A stretch of DNA of 64,000 nucleotides from Rickettsiales bacterium (GTDB lineage: Bacteria > Pseudomonadota > Alphaproteobacteria > Rickettsiales > SXRF01). Position 1 is the stretch's first letter. Each line of letters opens with the position of its first letter. Location: NCBI GenBank assembly GCA_041396965.1, contig JAWKXN010000001.1:310001-374000 (forward strand). The letters run 5' to 3'. The position numbers were made by a program, and so were the translations under genes. Of this stretch, positions 43,613 through 52,722 are shown one piece after another. The notes under the pieces were generated by a model that ran no database searches, had not been told where the DNA came from, and saw nothing but the letters and a program-made list of their open reading frames with translations.

Positions 43613-44722
43613 TGTAAAAGTCAAATAATTCGGTGTCAGATTTTGTAAAGTCACTAATTGAGTCAAACTTTATAAATGAGGCAACGCATGAGCAAACAAG
43701 AATTACGCAGTGGCAAGGACAGAGTTCTTGAGTCAAGCACAATAAAGCGGATGGAGTTTTTATGTTCGGAATATGAATTAATTAAGGCAAAGCGACACAC
43801 AAGATTTTGTTTTGTCAGTGAATTTTATAAATTTCATAATCTAACCCGTCAGAATTTCATAAAATACTATAATCGTTACAAAAGTAGTGGTTCTAAATTA
43901 GAATTATTGCCTCAAAAACGCGGTGCTAAATATAAAACTAGGAGAATTTTACCTCATATAGAACAACAGATTATAGGCTTACGGCAAAAAGGTTTGAATC
44001 GTTTTGAGATACATGCTGATTTACAGATTTCTGAACATGAAACTCGTCCTTGTCCTAGCACTATTTATAATATAAGCAAAAAACATGGATTTAACAGATT
44101 GCAGCCAAGAATGATGGAAGAAAAACGCAAGATTATCAAAGAAAAAGCCGGTGAGCTAGGGCATATAGATTGCCATTACCTACCCAAAGGCATGATTTCC
44201 GGTGATAATAAACGTTATTATCTGGTGGGGCTGATTGACCATAAAACTTCTCTAGCGTGGTGTGAGGTTATTCCTGAAGTTACATCGCTAAATGTGATGT
44301 TTTCTACAATGAAGCTACTTAATTTATTCAAGAAAGAGTTTGGTTTTGATTTTGTTGAGATACTAACGGATAATGGTTCAGAGTTTGGCAGTGGTAGTAA
44401 CGATCCAGCAACTATTAAGAAAAATCCTTTTATGCGTCTGCTTTTTGAACTTAAAATAAAACATCGCCGAACTAAACCTTACAGACCACAAACTAACGGA
44501 AAAATAGAGAGATTCTGGAAAACAATAGAAGAAGATTTGCTGCGTGAAATGGTATTCGACTCGCTAGACCAGCTCAAAAATGAAGTGTTCGAGTATATGA
44601 CTTACTACAACTACGCAAGACCTCACTCCGCCGCAAATGGAAAAACTCCTTCTCATCTTATTGGAAAAAATATAACATGAAACAGATTACAAAATCTGAC
44701 ACCGAATTATTTGACTTTTACA
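43613..44722 (+). mobile_element. IS481-type insertion sequence
   Basis: Perfect 36-base terminal inverted repeats run from TGTAAAAGTCAAATAATTCG (start of the left end, 43613-43648) to its exact complement at 44687-44722. One complete transposase gene lies between them. The flanks share GGC (left, followed by AT; right, directly), a possible short or decayed target duplication. Perfect ends and an intact gene suggest a recent insertion. The right end lies nine bases before the metW start codon. Confidence 0.88.
43676..44680 (+). CDS. IS481-family DDE transposase
   Basis: The 334-residue protein has an N-terminal helix-turn-helix region (about 40-130, with KSSGSKLELLPQKRGAKYKT) and an rve integrase core. 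The DDE residues are seen in ELGHIDCHYLPKG (first Asp, about 163), EILTDNGSEFGSG (second Asp, about 233) and GKIERFWKTIEEDLL (Glu, about 281), with RTKPYRPQTNGKIERFWKT typical of IS481 and IS3 relatives. It is intact. A second ATG at 43688 (MSKQEL) is an alternative start. Confidence 0.93.
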   Translation: MRQRMSKQELRSGKDRVLESSTIKRMEFLCSEYELIKAKRHTRFCFVSEFYKFHNLTRQNFIKYYNRYKSSGSKLELLPQKRGAKYKTRRILPHIEQQIIGLRQKGLNRFEIHADLQISEHETRPCPSTIYNISKKHGFNRLQPRMMEEKRKIIKEKAGELGHIDCHYLPKGMISGDNKRYYLVGLIDHKTSLAWCEVIPEVTSLNVMFSTMKLLNLFKKEFGFDFVEILTDNGSEFGSGSNDPATIKKNPFMRLLFELKIKHRRTKPYRPQTNGKIERFWKTIEEDLLREMVFDSLDQLKNEVFEYMTYYNYARPHSAANGKTPSHLIGKNIT

Positions 44723-44731
44723 GGCTTGACT

Positions 44732-45340
44732 ATGGTTTTGGATTTAAGATACGATTTAAGAGCGATAGCCGACATGGTTGAACCAAATTCCACATTGCTT
44801 GATGTTGGCTGTGGGGATGGTGATTTACTATATTGGTTGAAAAAAGAAAAATCCGTAGTGGGTAGAGGTATAGAATTATCTCAAAATGGGGTAAATAACT
44901 GTATTTCAAAAGGATTATCAGTAATGCAAGGTAATGCTGATACAGATTTATCTTTTTATCCTGATAAGGCATATGATTACGCTGTTCTTAGTCAAACTCT
45001 GCAAACACTTGAAAATCCAAGAAAAACATTGGAGAATTTGGTTCGTATCGCAGATCGTACCATAGTTTCGGTCCCTAATTTTGGACATTGGAGAAACCGT
45101 TTATATTTAACATTTTTTGGTCGTATGCCTGTTACTCGTAATCTTAGTTATCAATGGTATGACACTCCTAATATCCACTTTTGTACGATTACCGACTTTA
45201 TGGAACTTTGTGCTAATCTCGGGTTATCGGTGGAGAAGACCGTCTATATTACTGAAACAGGAACATCATCCAATGTTGTAGGGTATAAATGGGTTGCCAA
45301 TCTTTTTGGGCAACATGGTATTTTTATGCTTTCTGGTTGA
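44732..45340 (+). CDS. metW: Methionine biosynthesis protein MetW
   Basis: SAM-dependent methyltransferase-fold partner of MetX. From the ATG at 44732 it has 202 residues and starts MVLDLRYDLRAIADMVEPNS, like other MetW proteins; the SAM-binding motif LLDVGCGDGDLLYWL lies at about 29-43, and VPNFGHWRNRLYLTFFGRMP (about 113-132) is a MetW signature. A TTG at 44711 lies inside the IS end and is rejected. The IS has separated this gene from metX and probably from its ribosome-binding site. Confidence 0.92.
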   Translation: MVLDLRYDLRAIADMVEPNSTLLDVGCGDGDLLYWLKKEKSVVGRGIELSQNGVNNCISKGLSVMQGNADTDLSFYPDKAYDYAVLSQTLQTLENPRKTLENLVRIADRTIVSVPNFGHWRNRLYLTFFGRMPVTRNLSYQWYDTPNIHFCTITDFMELCANLGLSVEKTVYITETGTSSNVVGYKWVANLFGQHGIFMLSG

Positions 45341-45482
45341 TATAGTCATTACTCTGTATTTAACAATATGTTGTGTATTTTTACTTACATTTCACGGTTA
45401 ATGTAATTAATAAAATAAATTAATGATATATATACAATATTGAGATATGCTTCGTTAGTTATGAAATTCTATTAGGTTATGT

Positions 45483-48332
45483 ATGGTTTTGAGGCATAGA
45501 AAATTAATAAAAAGATTAATAATACTAATATTATTAATTATAGGTGGGTTCGAGTGGCTTCTATTTTCAATAAGCGCTTGGATTAAGCCAGAAATTTATC
45601 AGCAACAGGTTTTAGATATTATTAAAAAACAAACCGGTAAAGATCTAACCATCGCTGGTAACGCCAGATTCGTGTTACTACCTACTCCAAGATTAGTTAT
45701 TCAGGGTTTAGAGATGGATAATAGCAATAGTGACCTATTCGCTCCTAGCCTTTACTCAGAAAAGCTAGAAGTTCATATAGAGCCGATGTCACTTTTATCA
45801 GGTGAGGTTAGCATAGCGGGAGTTACGCTTATCAATCCGATTCTCTCTTTAGAAAGAGGTGGCGACAATATTATCCATTGGGATTGGCTTAATATAAATC
45901 TTCTTAATAGCCTTGATAATAGCGACAATAAGAAAACTCCGCCATTTTATATAAGGGGTGGTATTATTAGTTATCGCGATAATATACATGATCAGAATAT
46001 TTTTATAGAGGATATTAATCTAACCGCTAATTATAATAATTATCTATATTTAAGCGGTAGTATGAAACGTAATAAACGTTCATACAATTTTACCATAGAT
46101 AATAGTCCATCAGATATAAAAATTGACAATGGTTTTTATATCAACTTTCAGATGGCAGGTGATAATACTGGGAGAATCAATCTAAAAAGTGCTATTCTAT
46201 CACTTGGAGAGTCTCCAGAAATTGTCGGGACAATAAATTTTACCGCTAGCGATATGTGGAGTTGGATGCATTTACCATCCAGATATAAAAACAATGAGAA
46301 AGATAAAAATCAAAAAAAAGTCGCTAAGAGGCTCTTTGATATGCGGTTTGACGCGTCTTGGAAATTAAAAGATGGTTTTATCAATATTGATGAGTTTTCA
46401 TTAAATGGGTTAAATTCAAAAGGAGGCGGCAAGGCTAAAGTTTATTGGAACAAATGGCATCCAACCATAATTACCGACACAAGATTTGAATATATAGATT
46501 ATTTTGTATGGAAAGCCGTCATAGAAGATTCAATGGCTGCGAAATTGCGTAGTGCGCATCCTGATGATTATGTGCAAAATTACGATTTTAACCCTACTAA
46601 TCCTCTGCCAGAAAATATTGAGCTAAAGCTTAATATGAAAGCGAATAATGTCCTATTTGGAGAGCAGAAATGGGAGAATGTAGCGTTAAATACAGTGCTT
46701 GATAATGGAGCTGTAACCATAAATCAGTGTGATATTAACCTAAAAGGTGATGGTCTTCTGTCAATATTTGGGGTTGTTTCGCAGGGTGGTCTGGGTAATC
46801 TTCGCTTTGAGGGTAATATGGAAGCCAAAGGAAAAAAATTTCATGAATCAATAGAAATGTTTTATCCTGCGGCGAATAAGCTACCTGATATAGGAAATGG
46901 AAAATTTGTGATAGACTCCAATTTGTATATGGATAGTCAGCAAATTCGGTTGTTTGAGGCAGATGCTGTTATTGATGGTCAAGATATGAGTGGAACCATG
47001 ACAGCCTATATTGCTGGAGTCCCTCGTGTTGACATGAAGATAAAGTTAAAAGATGTAAATTTTGACTATATAAGAGATGTACTGCTAACAGATAATTTTA
47101 CCGATGATAGTATTCCAGAAACTACGAGTAACTTGATTGAAAAGAAATCGTCTATCATTAAAAAATATTCTGATAATCGTTTTGATTGGCTTAAAAAAAT
47201 TCCAACGAGGATGGATATTAAAGTATACATTGATGATTTTACTTTTATGGAAAAAAAGGGAGATAAGGCTTCTTTTTATTTATACGCTTACAAGGGAGAC
47301 TTAAGACTTTCGGATATTCGTTTTGTTTATCCTGACTCAACAACAGAGCTGAATTTTAGTCTGAATGTAAATAATTTGCTGCCATATGTAAATTTAATGA
47401 TCAATGCTGATAATTTAGATACGGAGTATTTTATTCCATCATCAGCGAAGATTGAGCATAGTAAAGACAAAAATAGTGCTAAAAAATTAAGAAGCCTCAA
47501 AAAACGAAAAATTCTTAAAGAAGAAATAAACGAGTATATTGATAGCCGTATTCCTATGGAATGGATGGGAGAAGTTGATGGAATACTAGACATTAATTTA
47601 CGCAAATTGATACATAAGGGGTTCACTTTTGAGAATGTTAAAATGCGGGCGAACCTAGAAAGCAGAAAACTGAAAATAACAAATTTAGATTTTGTTTATT
47701 CTCAAGCTGAAACCAGTATGGCTGGCAGTGTTTATGGTGGTAAAGTTCCCGGTATTTTGCTTAATTTTACTATGTCTAAGGCTGATATTTACGATATATT
47801 AAATCCGGTAATAGGTCTAAATAATATAAATGGATATAGTAGTTTAAGTGGTACTATCTCAACTACCGGCTGGAACTTTAGAGAATGGCTTGAGCAGATG
47901 GAAGGAAAATTTCTAATTTCCGCTCGTGGCGTAAAAGTGAAAGGCATAAATATATTTGGTGTTAGCAATATAATTGAGGTAGCGCGTTCTTCCGCTGACG
48001 TATTTAACAATGTAAATAACGTTGTTACTAAAGGAACCACCGAGTTTATGGTTGATGGTTCAATTAATGTAAGAAAAGGTGAGATAAGAGCGCCCGGAGT
48101 TACTCTAAGAAGCGGTTTGGTTACAGGGACTATCATTGGTGGTATAGATCTTAAAAGTCTTTCTGGTCAGTTTTCTATATTATTCAGATTTTCAAACCTA
48201 TCTCCTGATATAATTCCAATAATGGTATTGCAACTTTCTGGTAAGTTAAATGATCCGTCAATAAGAGTAGATACGTCCTCACTTGAGGATTTCGTCGCCA
48301 AAAGGAATGTCGGTAGGAACATCGGGAATTAG
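45483..48332 (+). CDS. AsmA-family protein
   Basis: A large envelope protein of 949 residues. It has an N-terminal membrane helix (RLIILILLIIGGFEWLLFSI, about 10-29), then an AsmA N-terminal region with KQTGKDLTIAGNARFVLLPT (about 48-67) and a long beta-rich stretch. The AsmA C-terminal domain (about 770-930) shows GLNNINGYSSLSGTISTTGW and LKSLSGQFSILFRFSNLSPD. AsmA-like proteins bridge the periplasm and move phospholipids to the outer membrane. The following gene starts three bases after the stop. Confidence 0.9.
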   Translation: MVLRHRKLIKRLIILILLIIGGFEWLLFSISAWIKPEIYQQQVLDIIKKQTGKDLTIAGNARFVLLPTPRLVIQGLEMDNSNSDLFAPSLYSEKLEVHIEPMSLLSGEVSIAGVTLINPILSLERGGDNIIHWDWLNINLLNSLDNSDNKKTPPFYIRGGIISYRDNIHDQNIFIEDINLTANYNNYLYLSGSMKRNKRSYNFTIDNSPSDIKIDNGFYINFQMAGDNTGRINLKSAILSLGESPEIVGTINFTASDMWSWMHLPSRYKNNEKDKNQKKVAKRLFDMRFDASWKLKDGFINIDEFSLNGLNSKGGGKAKVYWNKWHPTIITDTRFEYIDYFVWKAVIEDSMAAKLRSAHPDDYVQNYDFNPTNPLPENIELKLNMKANNVLFGEQKWENVALNTVLDNGAVTINQCDINLKGDGLLSIFGVVSQGGLGNLRFEGNMEAKGKKFHESIEMFYPAANKLPDIGNGKFVIDSNLYMDSQQIRLFEADAVIDGQDMSGTMTAYIAGVPRVDMKIKLKDVNFDYIRDVLLTDNFTDDSIPETTSNLIEKKSSIIKKYSDNRFDWLKKIPTRMDIKVYIDDFTFMEKKGDKASFYLYAYKGDLRLSDIRFVYPDSTTELNFSLNVNNLLPYVNLMINADNLDTEYFIPSSAKIEHSKDKNSAKKLRSLKKRKILKEEINEYIDSRIPMEWMGEVDGILDINLRKLIHKGFTFENVKMRANLESRKLKITNLDFVYSQAETSMAGSVYGGKVPGILLNFTMSKADIYDILNPVIGLNNINGYSSLSGTISTTGWNFREWLEQMEGKFLISARGVKVKGINIFGVSNIIEVARSSADVFNNVNNVVTKGTTEFMVDGSINVRKGEIRAPGVTLRSGLVTGTIIGGIDLKSLSGQFSILFRFSNLSPDIIPIMVLQLSGKLNDPSIRVDTSSLEDFVAKRNVGRNIGN

Positions 48333-48335
48333 GTT

Positions 48336-50501
48336 GTGGCTATTCTATTTTGTAGTATAATTTTTGCAAGCTCAGCTCTACTATTTTGGATACAACCACT
48401 TTTCACTAAATCACTGCTACCATCACTTGGTGGTTCCCCGAGTGTTTGGGGCATTTCTATGGCATGTTTCCAAATGTTGTTACTTTCTGGTTACTGGTAC
48501 GCTAATCGTGTAACAACCATTTTTACAGTAAATAAGCAAGTTATCATTCATATTGCTATCGTAGTGATAGCTGTATTATATATGTGGAAAATGCCGTTTT
48601 ATATAGAGGTAGATAGTGATGCTTATATTTACCCTATAAGATGGCAAATTCAGAAACTTTTTTTATATGTAGGGCTGCCATTTTTTTTATTAGCCAGTAC
48701 CTCGGTTCTGCTGCAGAGGTGGTATGTAAATATTAGCGAGCAGGATAATATATATTGGCTATACGCAGTTAGTAATGCCGGTAGTATGTTTGGTATACTT
48801 GGTTTCGTAGTATTGATAGAACCATTTATTGGAATAGAGTCGCAGATAATACTATTTCAGTATATATTTACCATAATTGGTATAATGCTAGTGCTATGTG
48901 CTATAATTTACAATAATGCGGCAAAATATAGTATTATCAATTTATATAAATCCACAATTTCTGTAATTCCTATAGGAACAAAACTACACTGGATGCTATT
49001 GTCGGCGGTACCTTCTGCCTTTCTTATCGCTATTACTACCTATGTGACTACAGATATTGCACCGATACCATTATTGTGGATGTTGTTTTTGGGGGTTTAT
49101 CTTGCAAGTTTTATAATGGCGTTTAGCGGTTGGAAACGTCTATCACTACCATTACTGTTGAGATTGCAGATAATATTTACCCTGCCCATATTATTAGAAT
49201 TCCTTACAGGAGTCTATTCTATAAGAGATGTATTTTCAATAATATGGTACAGTAGTATGTTTTTCATAACTGCGCTTATATGCCATATAATCCTTTATAG
49301 GATGCGTCCGGAAGCGTCTAACCTCGCTGTATTTTATTTATATTTATCAGTAGGTGGAGTGTTGGGAGGTTTTTTTATTACTTTCGTAGTGCCATCATTA
49401 TTTAATATGCTTTTTGAGTTACAAATAATCATTGCGCTTGCTCTTATGCTTCGTCCATCCAAAAAAAGAATTGCCTCTACATTTCGCAAAGATTTAAAGA
49501 TCATATTTGTTTTTTTGATTTTAATTTTATCTTCGCTATTCATTGCGACAAATCTTACTTATCCTTTTGGTGCTTTTTTATTAGTTATTATATTTTTAGT
49601 TACAACTTATGCTGTGTTTAAGTATTGTTTGTCAGGTTATCAAAAACCATTCCGTATGGGCTTGTTCTATATAGTTATAGTCTCATCTGGGTTGTTATTT
49701 CATAATTCTTCAGGTGGATTAGTAAAGTCTATTCGTAATTTTTATGGAGTCCTAAAAATTAGGAACCATGACTTAGAAGCTATAATACTAAATAATGGTA
49801 CTACGGTACATGGTATCCAATATATTTCAGGTAAAAAACATCTTATTCCTATGTCATATTATCATCCAAGTGGTCCGGTAGGTGATGTAATTAATGCGTT
49901 GCAGAAGGAAAAATATTCTATGGATATTGCTGCTATTGGTCTTGGTGTAGGCAGTATAGCTTGTTATGGTAGAAAAGAAGATAAAATATCGTTTTTTGAG
50001 ATTAATCCTGCCGTAATAGATATAGTAGAGAATAGCGATTATTTTTCATATGTTAAGGAGTGCGAACCAACGGTTAATATAATAGCGGGTGACGGAAGAC
50101 TACAAATTAAAAAATATGGTAAGATGTTTGATCTAATAGTTTTAGATGCTTTTACCTCTGACTCTATACCAATCCACTTGCTTACCTACGAAGCCTTTAT
50201 TTCCTATAAAAAACATCTAAAGAAGGACGGGGTTATACTAATAAATATAAGCAATCGTTATCTTAATCTTGGCAAGGTCGTGTCTGCCATAGCAAATAAC
50301 TTAGGAATGGATGCTATGGTATTTTTTGATAAGGATATAAGTCAAGATAAATATAAAAACACATCAATCTGGGTGGTTATGGCAAAAAAATCAGTGATTA
50401 AGCAAATGAATTTGCCTAAACATTGGGGTAAGTTGGATAGTATGGATTCCGTATATTTGTGGACAGACGATTACTCTAATATACTTAGATTGATGTTTTA
50501 G
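48336..50501 (+). CDS. Membrane-fused spermidine-synthase-like protein
   Basis: A 721-residue protein with about 12 N-terminal membrane helices (FCSIIFASSALLFWIQPLFT near 4-23, then SLLPSLGGSPSVWGISMACF) and a C-terminal Rossmann methyltransferase-like domain (about 520-715). The latter shows IAAIGLGVGSIACYG, FFEINPAVIDIVEN, DGRLQI and DLIVLDAFTSDSIPIHLLTY, as in spermidine synthases. This matches the 'fused MFS/spermidine synthase' family, whose substrate is unknown. The start is GTG at 48336, three bases after the asmA-like stop, so the two are probably co-translated. Confidence 0.82.
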   Translation: MAILFCSIIFASSALLFWIQPLFTKSLLPSLGGSPSVWGISMACFQMLLLSGYWYANRVTTIFTVNKQVIIHIAIVVIAVLYMWKMPFYIEVDSDAYIYPIRWQIQKLFLYVGLPFFLLASTSVLLQRWYVNISEQDNIYWLYAVSNAGSMFGILGFVVLIEPFIGIESQIILFQYIFTIIGIMLVLCAIIYNNAAKYSIINLYKSTISVIPIGTKLHWMLLSAVPSAFLIAITTYVTTDIAPIPLLWMLFLGVYLASFIMAFSGWKRLSLPLLLRLQIIFTLPILLEFLTGVYSIRDVFSIIWYSSMFFITALICHIILYRMRPEASNLAVFYLYLSVGGVLGGFFITFVVPSLFNMLFELQIIIALALMLRPSKKRIASTFRKDLKIIFVFLILILSSLFIATNLTYPFGAFLLVIIFLVTTYAVFKYCLSGYQKPFRMGLFYIVIVSSGLLFHNSSGGLVKSIRNFYGVLKIRNHDLEAIILNNGTTVHGIQYISGKKHLIPMSYYHPSGPVGDVINALQKEKYSMDIAAIGLGVGSIACYGRKEDKISFFEINPAVIDIVENSDYFSYVKECEPTVNIIAGDGRLQIKKYGKMFDLIVLDAFTSDSIPIHLLTYEAFISYKKHLKKDGVILINISNRYLNLGKVVSAIANNLGMDAMVFFDKDISQDKYKNTSIWVVMAKKSVIKQMNLPKHWGKLDSMDSVYLWTDDYSNILRLMF

Positions 50502-50671
50502 GTTTTCATATAATTGTCTTTTCAATATATTATATTATAGTAAGCTTATTTGCCGATATTTGGTTTTTGTCATGTCACTTACGTGTGGTTTCAGTAATTG
50601 GTTAAACTATTTGTAATCAATGCGGTAAGTGATACGCTAGTACAAACTATTCTTAGTGGAATTTATAAATT

Positions 50672-51898
50672 ATGATAGTAGTCCAGAAGTCAGCCGAAAC
50701 CAAATTGATGGAAATGTTAGGGTTTATCCATAACCCAGATGGTTGGTGGGCTATACATTTTCATCTGGACACTCTTCTTGAGCAATATAAAAGCGAATAT
50801 CAGTTTAAGATAGCTATAAATTTAATCAGAGATTTACTTAAAGGCTATGAAGGTGGAATTTACTATATGGCGGATCACAGCATAATAGTAGTGTGCTGCG
50901 ATCTTGAACATAACATAATGAATAAGCTTATTTTCCAGTTGCGCTATCTATATATGGACGATCCGGTTAGTTATCTTGACGATGGTGAGGAAAATTCAGA
51001 TTTTTGTACCATATATAATCTGAGTGATAATTTCCAAGATTTTATGGATATGTGCGGAAAACGTATGGCGTTTCTTGTTCGTCGGAACTCAGCGGCGGAA
51101 AGAGCTGGCAATCTTGCTATGTCAGAGGAATCACCACGTTCGGTTAAAAGAAAGTTTGACGTATCAAGTCTTGCTGCTGTTGAAAGAGATTTACAGAAGG
51201 CTGATATACAGCGTGTTCTTCGCCGTCAACCAGTTTGTGCCGTGTCTCCAGATATGAGCATGCGTAGAATTTTTGAGGAGATGTATATAAATATAATGCA
51301 TCTACGTCAGCTTCTTAAAACGGATGTTGATTTTTTAAGTAACCGCTGGTTATTCAAATATATGACACAGTTGCTTGATAATCGGATGCTTGAATTATTT
51401 CGTGGTAACATAAACAGATATACCGGAAGTCCCGTAAGTCTGAATCTAAATGTTGAGACTATTATATCAAGCCGTTTTGCCAAATTTGATTCCATGATAA
51501 AACCATCATCAAAGGTTGCCATAGTAATAGAGATACCAGCTATAGATGTGTTTGTTGATATAAACGCTTTTAAGGTAGCAAGAGATGAGGCGCAAAGGCT
51601 TGGTTATCGTGTTTGTCTTGATGGTGTAAGCGTTGATAGTTTTCTGATGGTAAACAGCAAAAAGTTAGGGATTGATTTGGTGAAGATGCAGTGGAACGCT
51701 GATATAGAGGATGATCTCAACAATACAGCCAATTTAGAAATATCAGAAGCGATACGAAATTTTGGCAGTAACCGTGTGATATTATGTCGCTGTGATAACA
51801 AAGAAGCGGTACAATATGGTCAGGCGCTTGGTATATCTCTATTTCAGGGACGTTATATAGATAAGATAATCACCCCTGATCTAAAAATAGAGAATTGA
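50672..51898 (+). CDS. Protein with a degenerate EAL-like domain
   Basis: The 408 residues have a unique N-terminal half (about 1-200) and a C-terminal half (about 270-400) that follows the last part of an EAL phosphodiesterase fold: IDVFVDINAFKVARDEAQRL, YRVCLDGV, GIDLVKMQW and VILCRCDNKEAVQYGQALGI followed by SLFQGRYID. The catalytic E-x-L and the E-G-V-E loop are missing; CRCDN replaces the latter. It is likely a non-catalytic nucleotide- or protein-binding regulator. It lies 25 bases before the prepilin-peptidase homologue. Confidence 0.7.
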   Translation: MIVVQKSAETKLMEMLGFIHNPDGWWAIHFHLDTLLEQYKSEYQFKIAINLIRDLLKGYEGGIYYMADHSIIVVCCDLEHNIMNKLIFQLRYLYMDDPVSYLDDGEENSDFCTIYNLSDNFQDFMDMCGKRMAFLVRRNSAAERAGNLAMSEESPRSVKRKFDVSSLAAVERDLQKADIQRVLRRQPVCAVSPDMSMRRIFEEMYINIMHLRQLLKTDVDFLSNRWLFKYMTQLLDNRMLELFRGNINRYTGSPVSLNLNVETIISSRFAKFDSMIKPSSKVAIVIEIPAIDVFVDINAFKVARDEAQRLGYRVCLDGVSVDSFLMVNSKKLGIDLVKMQWNADIEDDLNNTANLEISEAIRNFGSNRVILCRCDNKEAVQYGQALGISLFQGRYIDKIITPDLKIEN

Positions 51899-51923
51899 TC
51901 TGATGTAAGGAGTCTAATAATTG

Positions 51924-52676
51924 ATGTTCACCGTAATTGAGACAATGGATGCCAGATATATTTGGTCTGGGGTAATTTGGGCGATAGTAATGGGACTTGC
52001 CGTCGGAAACTATGCCTGTTCACTTATTCACCGTTTGCCACGTGGTCGTTTGCTACTTGATAAAAAACCATATTGCGGTAGCTGCGGAGCTTTGCTTCAG
52101 GTGCGTGACCTGTTTCCGGTAATCTCCGCTGTGCTACTTCGTCATAGATGTCGTTATTGCGGAACTTCTTATCCAACTTCACATACCGTAACTGAGTTGC
52201 TACTTGCTTCTATATTTGTATTTGCCTTTCTTAAGTATGATTTCAGTGATATGGCGATACTCACAATTACTTTATCAGCTTTTTTGATTATTCTTGCCGC
52301 TATAGAAGTAAATGAAAAAATTATCATGGGTAAGGTAATAATATGCACGATTATAGTCGGTATGCTGCTTAGGGTTTACACTGATGGAGTGTTGTTCAAT
52401 TTCGTGCTTGGCGGGTTGTTCGCCACTGTTATCGGCGCGGTAGTCTGGAGAAAATCCATTGAAAAAGTTGGGCATATATATCGTCTACCAAAACAAGCGG
52501 AAATTATGGCAATGGCTGGTATATGCGTAGGTGCTAAGCTGTTCCCGCTATTTTTACTATTATTTATAGGATTTACGTTTGCTATATGGTTATATGCCAA
52601 AATTAGCAGTGGTGTGTTTTATATTACTATACCGCTTGGTTTAGCTATTATGTCTACCATTTTTTATGCTAGTTAG
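51924..52676 (+). CDS. Prepilin peptidase homologue (A24 family), probably inactive protease
   Basis: A 250-residue membrane protein with the layout of PilD/GspO: a helix (WSGVIWAIVMGLAVGNYACS), a cytoplasmic zinc loop with CGSCGALLQ and CRYCGTSYPTSHTVTELLLA (two CxxC pairs), and several helices. In active enzymes the peptidase aspartates lie in an A-x-I-D...IPD motif and in G-x-GD-x-K. Here the matching segments read AAIEVNEKIIMGK (about 132-144) and LPKQAEIMAMAGICVG (about 190-205), so both aspartates are replaced. The start ATG at 51924 is preferred over the TTG before it, with AAGGAG upstream. Confidence 0.75.
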   Translation: MFTVIETMDARYIWSGVIWAIVMGLAVGNYACSLIHRLPRGRLLLDKKPYCGSCGALLQVRDLFPVISAVLLRHRCRYCGTSYPTSHTVTELLLASIFVFAFLKYDFSDMAILTITLSAFLIILAAIEVNEKIIMGKVIICTIIVGMLLRVYTDGVLFNFVLGGLFATVIGAVVWRKSIEKVGHIYRLPKQAEIMAMAGICVGAKLFPLFLLLFIGFTFAIWLYAKISSGVFYITIPLGLAIMSTIFYAS

Positions 52677-52722
52677 ATAGCGCAAATAAACTGCACGACT
52701 GGTTAAAATAAAAATAATAACA

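Noticed and set aside
44711..44731. TTG start for metW at 44711
   Set aside because: It lies inside the terminal inverted repeat of the IS element and adds residues absent from other MetW proteins; the ATG at 44732 fits the family.
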